Assembly: GCA_001303705.1 (NCBI GenBank)
Contig: LJUI01000026.1
Span: 1 to 48,360, forward strand
Length of the DNA stretch: 48,360 bases
Direction: 5' to 3'
Source of the DNA: a candidate division TA06 bacterium SM23_40
GTDB lineage: Bacteria > LJUI01 > SM1-40
This document shows, piece after piece, positions 1 to 7,196 of the stretch (its first letter is position 1; each line of letters begins with the position of its first letter). The notes beneath the pieces are model-generated. The model saw only the letters and a list, made by a program, of their open reading frames with translations. It searched no databases and had not been told where the DNA came from. Position numbers and translations under genes: made by a program.

Positions 1-1071
1 CTCAGGTGTGAGTAGATCGTGGCATAGTGCCGCTCGAAGTCCTGTGCCGATACTCCGCTGAAAATCGCGGTCCTGGCGGCAGCCTTGGCTGTGCGGTAGG
101 CGGCCCCGATTCCGTCTTTGTATAAGCGCGATACCCCACAGTCCCCTACGGCGACGACTCGGTCTGCATAGGGACGAATGGCCTCTCCTACATTGATCTT
201 GGGGGAGCATCGGCACGCGTCATCAGGTATTCTCCACGTGGGAGGGAAGCAGCCTCGTACAGCAGGATCCTTGAAGAACGAGCGGACGCATGCTCTGTCG
301 ATGCTCCTCCCCAGGAGGCAGACAGTGACAAAGTCGCCCTTGGGGATGAAAGCAGCAAACTCGATCGACGGATTACTGAGAAGAAACAGGTGCATCGAAC
401 TTCCGAACCACTCTTGAATCGTCTTCCTGCCGAGCATGATCTCAGTGATGAATGTCTGCATTGTCTGCGGACGGCGGTACCCGAAGCCGAGGTTCTCGAG
501 GAGGCGGAGCCCGCTCGTATTGACACCGCAGGCTACAACGACAAGATCGTACGGCCTCGGTTCCTTCCCCCGACACTCGATCTCGGGGCGCTTGTCCCGC
601 CACACAATGTCACAGACCCTGGCTGGCAACACTCGGGCGCCCTCCCCCCGCGCCAGGTTGAGGAGGAGTGCGTCGAAGCTCTTCCACAGTGTTTTCGAAA
701 CGCCCTTGGGGCCGGCCCCGCGGTGGAGCGTCGCGATCCTCTTCTCGTTGTGCGGGGTCTCGATGTGTACATTCCCCTGATTGGTGTGGAGGATATATGA
801 GTCGATCGCTCTCTGAACAACATCATCCGGAAGATGGATTCCTTCCACGGCCAGGGCCTGGACAAGGGACTCGGAAACGATTCCCCCGCACATGTTGCAC
901 CCCTCCGGCCCGGGCACAGAGAAATCCCGTGGTTCATAGATATCGATTCTTACATCGATGGCCGCGCGTTTCGCCATGGTGAGGGCGAACAGGCTGAAGA
1001 ACGAACCCGCAGGCCCTCCGCCAATGACGGCGCAGCGGGAGCCATTTTCGAGTGCGATTGACGTGGTTCAT
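1..1071 (-). CDS. FAD-dependent oxidoreductase, geranylgeranyl-reductase-like (3' end outside window)
   Basis: This is the N-terminal about 350 residues of a flavoprotein running off the left edge. Read on the minus strand it shows the dinucleotide-binding loop CAVIGGGPAGSF near the start and a cysteine motif EGCNMCGGI about 55 residues in. The second FAD-binding region, VAVGDCGVSRLYKDGIGAA, lies near the left edge. Such motifs are typical of the geranylgeranyl reductase / digeranylgeranylglycerophospholipid reductase-like superfamily. The exact substrate cannot be told. The start is problematic. The only ATG (1069-1071), directly after AAGGGAGG, is in a different frame from the FAD motif. 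The gene frame meets a stop at 1066-1068 and has no usual start codon before the motif. Removing one A from the AAAA run at 1045-1048 would join ATG to the FAD domain. The family call is solid; the start is not. Confidence 0.8.
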
Positions 1072-1526
1072 CCTCCCTTGGATCGAGTTTACCGATTGAC
1101 CAGCGGGCGGTCACAGGCTGGAGGTGCGCGGGGCCGCAAATTCGGCGCCGTGGTGGCCTGAGCGAACTCCGTCAGCCAGCAGCGACAGGCGGATAACGTT
1201 TCTCCGCTTCTGGCATTACAGTCTATCATGCCATGTCTCGAAAGTCCACCGAAAATCTCCGTTTCGGGCACCGTCCTCGGGGAGGGTGACGACGGCCGAC
1301 CACCGGGGCGGGCTCCTTCGGAGCGGTTTTTGCGGGAGAAGGCGAAAAACCTCTCGACAATCATGTCTGGATGTGGTATTTTTCGCGCCGATGGTCGAGT
1401 CCCTCGGCACACCACGTCGAGCAGTTGGATCTCGGCCGGGCGGTGTGCGTGGTGATCGGAGTACGTGTGATGCGTCAGGATAAGAGTGGGTCTACCTTGA
1501 GAATAACCTAGTGATTAGAATGGTGT
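1072..1526. other. Intergenic region between flavoprotein gene and tRNA-Lys
   Basis: This stretch of about 455 bases holds no convincing gene. The short reading frames on both strands lack ribosome sites and recognisable protein features. The only clear element is a terminator-like hairpin at 1312-1331, listed separately. No clear promoter for the tRNA was found: the TAGAAT at 1516-1521 has no good -35 partner at normal spacing. Confidence 0.5.
1312..1331 (+). terminator. Orphan terminator-like hairpin with T-run
   Basis: GCTCC (1312-1316) pairs perfectly with GGAGC (1320-1324) across a 3-base TTC loop. It is followed within two bases by five Ts (1327-1331). The orientation fits a plus-strand transcript, but no plus-strand gene precedes it. 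It could end a small RNA or act as an attenuator; the stem is short. Confidence 0.4.
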
Positions 1527-1603
1527 GCGCCGCTAGCTCAACTAGGCAGAGCAACGGACTCTTAATCCGTGGGTTGAAGGTTCGATTCCTTCGCGGCGTA
1601 CCA
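1527..1603 (+). tRNA. tRNA-Lys (anticodon CTT), CCA encoded
   Basis: A full cloverleaf can be drawn. The acceptor stem is GCGCCGC at 1527-1533 against GCGGCGT at 1593-1599, with a terminal G-T pair. The D arm starts GCTC. The anticodon arm ACGGA-CTCTTAA-TCCGT places CTT at 1561-1563. The T arm is GAAGG-TTCGATT-CCTTC. Discriminator A and a genome-encoded CCA follow (1600-1603). Anticodon CTT reads AAG lysine codons. Confidence 0.95.
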
Positions 1604-1757
1604 TCTCTTTTCGCCCTCTCGGACGCGCTGCGATGAGAGGCGGACCTCGGCGCAGTGGGATCGATTGGGCGTTTCTTCTCTGTTCGAGAGGGGCGGTCCC
1701 CTGAAGGGATCGAGGACCAGGGGTGAGGATCTTAACACATAGAGGAGGAGTCGAACT

Positions 1758-2333
1758 GTGGTGCCGCAGCGTGCATTCTTGACTAAGGGCGTGGGCAGGC
1801 ACCGGGAAAAGCTCACGAGCTTCGAGATGGCGCTCCGGAACGCCGCCATCGCCGACTACAACATAGTTCGTGTCTCGAGCATTTTTCCCCCCGGATGCCG
1901 ATTGATCACGCGCGCCGAGGGCCTGGGTCGCCTGACGCCGGGGCAGATCGTCTACGTCGTGCTGAGCGAGAACGCGACAAACGAGCCTCACCGATTGATC
2001 GCGGCATCGATCGGTGTTGCCATACCCAAGGATCCTGCCAACTTCGGCTACCTGTCCGAGCACCATAGCTTCGGCGAGAAGGGGGTGAAGGCAGGGGACT
2101 ACGCTGAAGATCTGGCCGCCAGCATGCTCGCGACTATCCTGGGCGTCGAGTTCGATCCTGACTGGAGCTACGACGCGCGGAAGGAGATATGGAAGATCAG
2201 CGACCAGATCGTGCGCACAACGAACACTACACAGACGGCCATCGGGGATAAGAGCGGACTGTGGACGACGGTGGTGGCCGCTGCCGTCTTTGCTCCGGAA
2301 GATACCGATACTCACGACGAGGGGAACACGTGA
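1758..2333 (+). CDS. Pyruvoyl-dependent arginine decarboxylase
   Basis: This 191-residue protein resembles PvlArgDC, which converts arginine to agmatine with a self-made pyruvoyl cofactor. The processing site is visible as VSSIFPPG, with Ser40-Ser41 as the expected cleavage pair. Cleavage gives a short beta chain and an alpha chain whose N-terminal serine becomes the pyruvoyl group. Further family sequence includes the glycine-rich GQIVYVVLSE segment and the hydrophobic C-terminal helix. Translation starts at one of two tandem GTG codons (1758 or 1761), with AGAGGAGGAG at 1741-1750 as a well-placed ribosome site. The stop overlaps the start of the next gene as GTGA, so the two are translationally coupled. 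The next gene is deoxyhypusine-synthase-like, which points to polyamine synthesis rather than acid resistance. Family assignment is confident. Confidence 0.92.
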   Translation: MVPQRAFLTKGVGRHREKLTSFEMALRNAAIADYNIVRVSSIFPPGCRLITRAEGLGRLTPGQIVYVVLSENATNEPHRLIAASIGVAIPKDPANFGYLSEHHSFGEKGVKAGDYAEDLAASMLATILGVEFDPDWSYDARKEIWKISDQIVRTTNTTQTAIGDKSGLWTTVVAAAVFAPEDTDTHDEGNT

Positions 2334-3373
2334 CAAGACGATTTCTCGACCGACCCGTTGTGCCGCTCGAGGTCGACCCAGACGCAAACGTGGCATCGCT
2401 CCTGCAGCGAATGGGCAGGATCTCGTTTCAGGGGCGGAATCTCTCGAAAGCATTCGCGGTCTGGAAGGAGATGCTCCAGCATCGCAATGTCATCTTCTTG
2501 GGGCTCGCGGGAGCGATGATCCCTGCCGGCATGCGAAAGCTGATGGTCTTCCTCATTGAGCATCGCTTCATCGACTGCCTCGTTGTCACCGGGGCCAATC
2601 TCTTTCACGATATCCATGAGTCCCTTGGGCGGCGCCACTATATAGGCCATCCCGGGCTGCCCGACGAGGAACTGAGAGAGGCGGCAGTCGACAGGATCTA
2701 TGATACGCTCGCCAGCGAAGACGAATTCCGGGCCACTGACTATCAGCTCGCTACGTGGGCCACTCAGCTCGATCTGAGTAGGGCCTGGACGACGAGAGAG
2801 TATCTCTATGAGGTTGGCAGGGTGTTGAGCGAGGGCGGGCACGACCGGTGCATGGTGAGCGAGGCGTATCGTGCAGGTATACCGATCTACTGCCCCGCGA
2901 TCGGGGACTCCTCTATCGGCCTGGCGCTCCTGCGGAGTGAAGCAGGAAAGAGAGTTCCGATCATCTTCGATGTTGTATCGGACGTGGCAGAGACGGGCCG
3001 GATCGTCGAGGGCTCACCGTCTTCCGGAGTGATCTACGTCGGGGGAGGTACCCCGAAGAACTTCATCCAGCAGACCGAGGTGTTGCTTCCGCGTGACCAG
3101 CGGACTAAGGAGGGGCACCGCTATGCCATCCAGATTACGGCCGATGCCCCGTTCTGGGGGGGGCTGAGTGGATGCACCTTCGACGAGGCCAAATCCTGGG
3201 GCAAGATCTCGTCTGATGCGGCGATGGTGACGGTCCGCGCCGACGCCACCGTCGCGTTGCCCATCCTGGTGACCGCGCTCTCGCAGGAGGCCATGGACCT
3301 GGCCCGCGCCCGTCCCAAACCCGGGTTCGAGATGGGAAGGGAGCTCTCAGTCCACTGGGACGAGGGTCAGTGA
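2330..3373 (+). CDS. Deoxyhypusine synthase-like enzyme (possible homospermidine synthase)
   Basis: This 347-residue protein belongs to the deoxyhypusine synthase fold, which moves an aminobutyl group from spermidine via NAD and a lysine imine. The catalytic lysine motif is present as SWGKIS (Lys292). NAD-binding stretches are also seen, such as VIFLGLAGAMIPAGM near residue 60 and VIYVGGGTPKNF around residue 235. Bacteria lack the eukaryotic eIF5A substrate, and bacterial members often act as homospermidine synthases or related aminobutyl/aminopropyl transferases; the product here is inferred only. The start is GTG at 2330, overlapping the upstream decarboxylase stop (GTGA) with a GAGGGG ribosome site. 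Longer upstream reading in the same frame overlaps the decarboxylase and was rejected. No agmatinase gene lies beside it, so the route from agmatine is incomplete within the window. Confidence 0.88.
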   Translation: MTRRFLDRPVVPLEVDPDANVASLLQRMGRISFQGRNLSKAFAVWKEMLQHRNVIFLGLAGAMIPAGMRKLMVFLIEHRFIDCLVVTGANLFHDIHESLGRRHYIGHPGLPDEELREAAVDRIYDTLASEDEFRATDYQLATWATQLDLSRAWTTREYLYEVGRVLSEGGHDRCMVSEAYRAGIPIYCPAIGDSSIGLALLRSEAGKRVPIIFDVVSDVAETGRIVEGSPSSGVIYVGGGTPKNFIQQTEVLLPRDQRTKEGHRYAIQITADAPFWGGLSGCTFDEAKSWGKISSDAAMVTVRADATVALPILVTALSQEAMDLARARPKPGFEMGRELSVHWDEGQ

Positions 3374-3513
3374 AATACGTATAATGAATTGATATTCTGT
3401 TAGTTATCCTGGTAACTTAAAGTGCTGTATGAGATAATGATTCTGCCGTGCGCCAGCCCTTCAAGCCCGGCAGAAGACACTCAATCAGAGTATGAGCCAC
3501 GGAGGGTCAGCAT

Positions 3514-4572
3514 ATGGAGGCATCGTCGAGGCGGGAGCGTCTGGCGGACATGATAGGCGAGCTGCCGGTACTGTACCGCCTGAACAAAGATCTTCTCTCG
3601 ACCCTCGATCCGAGGCAGATCGCCCAGAGGGCCTTCAGCCACCTGAAGGAGGTCATCGACTACGACAGCGTGGCGCTGTTGACGCTCGGCGACGAGTCGA
3701 GGGCAGAGCTGTTGATCGATGCAGCGCGGCCTCTGGAAGAGAAGTACAGTGCCGCGGTGAAGAATCGCCTCATCCGGGGGCTCGCTGCTGCCGCGGGAAA
3801 GGAGCTCGACGTCGAGAACCTCGTCGTCCTCGCCTTTCAGCGCGGGAGTGATGTGGAAGAGGAGGAGGAGACGCCGGCGAGTGAGCTTAACTCGTACCTC
3901 ACGGTGCCGATAGTGGCGCGAGGTCAGCTGTACGGAATGCTGAGCAGCGGGGCGGCCCGAGAGCGAGCGTTCACTGAGGACAATCTGCGTATACTCTCGA
4001 TCTTTGCCAATGAGATCGCCTCGGCAATGGAGAATGTCAATCTCCAGAAGACGAAGCTTCTCGCCATACTCGACACGGTGACAGACGTATACAACAGTCG
4101 CTTCTTTCGGCAGTGTCTCCGAATGGATTTCGCGCGAGCGCAGCGATACCACTCTACGCTGTCGCTCATCGTTATCGATATCGACCATTTCCGCCACATC
4201 AACGATGCCCATGGACATCGTCAGGGGGACGTCATCCTGTACGAGCTGGCATCGATCCTCGGGAGGACCGCGCGCGAGGTCGATGTCGTCGCTCGTCTGC
4301 GTGGAGGAGAATTCGCCCTCCTGTTGCCGCAGACAGACTATGCCGGGGCCGTGGCGCTCGCGGAGCGCCTGAGACTCCGCGTGCGGGAGCACAAATTCTC
4401 CGGCCTTCCGGAGTCCTCTATGATGACTGTCAGCGCCGGCGTTGCCAGCTTCCCTGCTCTGTCCGGGATCTCCCACGAAGCGATGCTCGAGCAGGCGCGC
4501 CGGGCGCTCAGACAGGCAAAGGAGGCCGGAAGAGATCGGGTGGTGGGGGCGATTCAGCGTCAGCCCGGCTAG
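3514..4572 (+). CDS. GAF domain plus degenerate GGDEF protein (probable c-di-GMP receptor)
   Basis: This 352-residue protein has an N-terminal GAF-type sensor domain (about 15-180), a short helical linker and a C-terminal GGDEF domain (about 185-345). The GGDEF fold is clear from IDIDHFRHINDAHGH and from the ordered continuation FALLLP. The signature is RGGEF (residues 263-267) instead of GG[D/E]EF, so the third acidic catalytic/metal position is glycine. An inhibitory-site motif RxxD (Arg254-Asp257, REVD) sits exactly five residues before the signature. That is the spacing of known c-di-GMP-binding I-sites. A protein with a dead active site but kept I-site is best read as a c-di-GMP receptor rather than a synthase; this is inference. 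There is no membrane segment. Start ATG 3514. Two further genes follow in the same direction. Confidence 0.88.
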   Translation: MEASSRRERLADMIGELPVLYRLNKDLLSTLDPRQIAQRAFSHLKEVIDYDSVALLTLGDESRAELLIDAARPLEEKYSAAVKNRLIRGLAAAAGKELDVENLVVLAFQRGSDVEEEEETPASELNSYLTVPIVARGQLYGMLSSGAARERAFTEDNLRILSIFANEIASAMENVNLQKTKLLAILDTVTDVYNSRFFRQCLRMDFARAQRYHSTLSLIVIDIDHFRHINDAHGHRQGDVILYELASILGRTAREVDVVARLRGGEFALLLPQTDYAGAVALAERLRLRVREHKFSGLPESSMMTVSAGVASFPALSGISHEAMLEQARRALRQAKEAGRDRVVGAIQRQPG

Positions 4573-4623
4573 CGTGGTCGACGGGAATGGGGAACGTATG
4601 TTGCGCATAGGAAGGGCAGACCG

Positions 4624-4989
4624 ATGATGGAGCAGCTTGAACGTCTGTTGGATGTGGATCGGAGTCCGGCAGCGCGCCTCGAGTACTACCAGGGGATACT
4701 CGGTAGACTGAAGAGGCGAATGGTTGCGACGATGGGGACCGGTATCGCGGATCTGCTCGCCACCCAGGCAGTCAGCCGGGTCGCGATGGACCATCCGATA
4801 GCGACAGATCTAGGCATCGAGGATGGTGGCGTCACATTCGACGCGTTCAGCGATCTCGACGAGGCCAGGGCAGAGCCCCTTGCCGCGGCCTGTAAGGATC
4901 TTGTCATCGCGTTCTTCGATATCCTCTCCGAGCTCACCGGTCAGGTCCTCACCCAGGGTTGGCTGCGTGAGATCGAGGACGGAGAGTAG
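4624..4989 (+). CDS. Small uncharacterised protein
   Basis: I do not recognise this 121-residue protein. It is acidic, looks mainly helical, and has no signal peptide, membrane segment or cysteine pair. A motif-like stretch GIEDGGVTFDAFSDLDEA sits in the middle. Translation begins at ATG 4624 or the next codon (ATGATG), with GGAAGGGCAG a few bases upstream. It lies 52 bases after the GAF-GGDEF gene and 21 bases before the membrane protein gene, so the three probably form one transcript. A role in the same signalling pathway is a guess from position alone. Confidence 0.65.
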   Translation: MMEQLERLLDVDRSPAARLEYYQGILGRLKRRMVATMGTGIADLLATQAVSRVAMDHPIATDLGIEDGGVTFDAFSDLDEARAEPLAAACKDLVIAFFDILSELTGQVLTQGWLREIEDGE

Positions 4990-5010
4990 CCGGACTCAGG
5001 GCGAGTCGCT

Positions 5011-6075
5011 ATGCACACCATCCTGCTGATAGCTGTCCTTCTCCTCATGTTCGTCGGGCTCGTTGGCAGCCTGCTCCCGGTATTGCCCGGCGCCCCGCTC
5101 ATCTTCCTCGGTGCGTTCGTGTACGCCATCTTCACTCACTTCGAAAAGGTCACGTGGGGGAAGCTTCTCGGCCTCGGCGGGCTGACTGCGCTTGCCCTGG
5201 TGATCGACTACATCGCCACCGCCGTTGGAGTAAAGCGGCTCGGGGCCTCATGGTCCGGTGTGGCGGGGGCGCTCCTCGGCGCTGTGGTCGGGGGCGTTCT
5301 CATGGCCCCGGTGGGCGTGTTCCTCGCGCCGATCTGTGTGGCGATGGTCGTCATTTTCCTGTACGCAGTCTATGGGTGTGGTGAGGTGCGGCAGACGGTG
5401 AAGATGCGGTCTGCGGAGGAGGAGGAATTTCTCCGCCAGCTCGCAGTATTGAGTTCTATGCCCGAGGACTCTTCCGTATCCCGACTTCTGCTCGGGAAGG
5501 TCGAAAGAGTGTACGGGGAGCGTCGGGGATCAGGAGAGGTGCCTGCCGGGACGGGTCCATCCGCGGCCGCGGCGCCGGGAACGGACGCCGGGGCGGAGAG
5601 CGACAGGCAGGTGTCCGCGCCTCTGGAGGACGTTGTTGTCAGACTTGGAGATCTCATGGCCATAGGGCCGTTCAGGCCATTCCTCGGTCAGATGGTAGTC
5701 ATTCTCGGCTCGCCCCGGACCCGGGAGGCCGGGCCGGACGAGGAGGGGAGACCGGTATTCCTGGCTGAGGAGATCGTTCTCGCCGAGGAGATGTTTGCCA
5801 TTGACTTCGTCGAGGAGACACTGGCGTTGACGATCAGCAACCACTTCTCCCGGCCGCTCCGCGAGCTTCGCGTTCTTTACCCCGGCGGCGGACATCTCGT
5901 TCCGGAGGGCCCGCCTGCACGACACCTCTCGGTTCTGTTACCGGGTGCCAAGGCGCTCGCGTCCTGGCGCCTCCGGGCCGTCGGTGAAGTGAAACGGATG
6001 CCGTCCCTCCGCTTTCTCACCCTGGAACCCCCTGCAAATCTCCATCTGGCCCTTCATCACCTGCACGGGAAGTAG
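5011..6075 (+). CDS. Membrane protein: DUF456-like N-terminus fused to a soluble domain
   Basis: The 354-residue product begins with about 125 residues resembling the first part of DUF456 membrane proteins (VGLVGSLLPVLPGAPLIFLG; then ALVIDYIATAVGVKRLG). It has three or four hydrophobic segments. The usual rest of DUF456, including its GAFxGE-like stretch, is absent. In its place come a charged segment (EEEEFLRQL), a low-complexity Gly/Ala/Pro linker (about 170-200) and a C-terminal domain of about 150 residues. That domain has alternating hydrophobic residues and no motif I know. The start ATG 5011 follows the preceding gene by 21 bases. Function is unknown. The layout suggests a membrane anchor presenting a beta-rich cytoplasmic domain, perhaps linked with the upstream c-di-GMP receptor-like protein. 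Confidence 0.7.
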   Translation: MHTILLIAVLLLMFVGLVGSLLPVLPGAPLIFLGAFVYAIFTHFEKVTWGKLLGLGGLTALALVIDYIATAVGVKRLGASWSGVAGALLGAVVGGVLMAPVGVFLAPICVAMVVIFLYAVYGCGEVRQTVKMRSAEEEEFLRQLAVLSSMPEDSSVSRLLLGKVERVYGERRGSGEVPAGTGPSAAAAPGTDAGAESDRQVSAPLEDVVVRLGDLMAIGPFRPFLGQMVVILGSPRTREAGPDEEGRPVFLAEEIVLAEEMFAIDFVEETLALTISNHFSRPLRELRVLYPGGGHLVPEGPPARHLSVLLPGAKALASWRLRAVGEVKRMPSLRFLTLEPPANLHLALHHLHGK

Positions 6076-6117
6076 ATCGAGAACCCGGGTACTTCCCCGA
6101 ACCAGGGCCATTCGCTG

Positions 6118-6146
6118 TTGACTTGTTTCCGCCCGTGTGCTACAAT
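6118..6146 (+). promoter_or_regulatory. Sigma70-type promoter of the tmRNA gene
   Basis: TTGACT (6118-6123) and TACAAT (6141-6146) are separated by 17 bases, close to the consensus. Transcription should start near 6153. That leaves about 44 bases of 5' leader before the mature tmRNA end at 6197, to be removed by RNase P as in other bacteria. Confidence 0.8.
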
Positions 6147-6196
6147 ATCAGTGTAGTTGGCTGTGCACGGGAACAGGGTCGACACCGTATGTGCGT

Positions 6197-6550
6197 GGGG
6201 GCGATCGGTTGCGACGGGGACGGAAGAGATCGAGGCTGCATGCCGAGGTCCCGTCACCTCGCTAAACAGTCGGGAACTCAATAGTTGCCAACAGCAACTA
6301 CGCACTAGCCGCCTAAGAGTGGCTACGTCCGCGGCAGCCTTTGTCTGCGAGACCGCCGATGGGCGCCGCGAAAGCAGACTGGCCCTTTGTTCGGGCCCTG
6401 GGGACGGAGGGTGAGAAAGAACAGGGCTGGCCCCGCTGTGCATCCTGTGGCCGGAGGCCAGCGGGGTGAGATCAAGTAGGCCTACTAAGCATGTAGGGGC
6501 CTCCTTCGAACCGTTTCCGGACGCGGGTTCGATTCCCGCCGCCTCCACCA
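6197..6550 (+). ncRNA. ssrA: tmRNA (ssrA), one-piece form
   Basis: The tRNA-like ends pair. GGGGGCG (6197-6203) matches CGCCTCC (6540-6546) with one G-T pair, followed by A and encoded CCA (6547-6550). The T arm is GCGGG-TTCGATT-CCCGC. The 5' part carries the ATCGGTTGCGACGGGG stretch seen at tmRNA starts. The tag frame begins at GCC 6287 after ATAGTT. It reads ANSNYALAA and ends with TAA at 6314-6316. The ending ALAA is the usual degradation signal for ClpXP-type proteases. The RNA rescues stalled ribosomes and tags the unfinished protein. Length is 354 nt, normal for the family. It has its own promoter upstream and a hairpin terminator downstream. Confidence 0.95.
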
Positions 6551-6557
6551 ACTGTTT

Positions 6558-6586
6558 GGCGTGAGCTGAAGCTCACGCCTTTGTTA
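6558..6586 (+). terminator. Terminator of the tmRNA gene
   Basis: GGCGTGAGCT (6558-6567) and AGCTCACGCC (6570-6579) form a perfect inverted repeat. In practice this is an 8-bp stem with a 6-base loop. It is followed by TTTGTTA, and it sits eight bases after the CCA end of tmRNA. Confidence 0.8.
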
Positions 6587-6743
6587 CCTTGTGCGACCTG
6601 CCTGCGGGATCGATTACTGTGTTTGCCCCCACAACTGGTCCTCATCTCACAGAATCACGCTCTCGTCTCATCCAACTCGCACGGTGGGTGGAATCGTCCG
6701 AGACGTGTTTTTGCGCGTTCCTAGCTCTGGCTATACTGGTCAA

Positions 6744-6935
6744 GAAGATTGACAGAGAGACCTCCGCTGGCTACAGTCGCTTTCGGCCCAACGCAATGAT
6801 TGCCCCGAGGCTTCCCTACACCTCCCGTCACCCTTCGGGGTGAGCGAGGGAAGTTGAGCTGTCCCCGGGCAGCTTCCTCGGGGCATACCATGTGAAAGCG
6901 GCTTCGTCTATGCTAGGAGAAGGGGTCTATCTCGG
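6744..6935 (+). ncRNA. Candidate structured RNA, 6S-like layout
   Basis: Nested pairings found by eye build one long imperfect hairpin of about 180 nt. The outer stem is 6755-6764 with 6922-6933 (one 2-base bulge). The second stem is 6775-6784 with 6894-6903 (10 bp, one G-T). The third is 6801-6810 with 6876-6885 (10 bp perfect: TGCCCCGAGG/CCTCGGGGCA). Inside it are a 7-bp stem (6811-6817/6847-6853) capped by a UUCG hairpin (6828-6833/6838-6843) and a small hairpin (6857-6861/6870-6874). Large internal loops separate the stems. A TATACT at 6732-6737 would start transcription near 6744, although the -35 is poor. Size and rod-with-bubbles shape resemble 6S RNA, but I see no decisive conserved sequence. 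No coding frame fits. It lies between tmRNA and rubrerythrin. Confidence 0.5.
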
Positions 6936-7060
6936 TGGCGAGCTCACAGATCCAGCAGTGACATGCGATACGTTCGTGGGCGGCCGGGTTCGTCATTGTG
7001 TGCTATCGTCTCGGGAGAGATCTCTCCGCGACATCCTTCTCCCGTAAGACGGAAAGGGGA

Positions 7061-7089
7061 TTGACAAACGAGAAGACTTCATATATAGC
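7061..7089 (+). promoter_or_regulatory. Probable promoter of the rubrerythrin gene
   Basis: TTGACA (7061-7066) is a perfect -35 hexamer. An AT-rich -10 region follows, with TATAGC (7084-7089) at 17-base spacing or TATATA (7082-7087) at 15. The start would leave a leader of about 100 bases before the rubrerythrin ATG. No regulator site was identified. Confidence 0.6.
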
Positions 7090-7196
7090 AACAGTCACCC
7101 GATACGTTATCTCATCCGCGTCCGGTTTCGTACGGCAGCGCACGGACCTGACACCGCGTGCATCTCATAGCTACGGAAGCGAAACGGAGGGAAAGC

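Noticed and set aside
1542-2453. Long minus-strand open frame of about 300 codons over the tRNA and the arginine decarboxylase
   Set aside because: It is antisense to a tRNA and a clear enzyme gene. Its start, reading REGIEPSTHGLRVRCSA, is the well-known false peptide from the antisense of tRNA sequences.
3389-3438. AT-rich stretch before the GAF-GGDEF gene as a promoter
   Set aside because: TTGATA and GATAAT are present, but no pair has acceptable spacing, so it is not listed as a feature; a promoter here is still possible.
6057-6551. Minus-strand open frame starting with an AAGIEPASGNGS-like peptide
   Set aside because: It is the antisense of the tmRNA 3' end, a common false gene call.
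6589-6843. 84-codon plus-strand frame after tmRNA
   Set aside because: No ribosome site or protein-like pattern, and it overlaps the strongly paired RNA structure.
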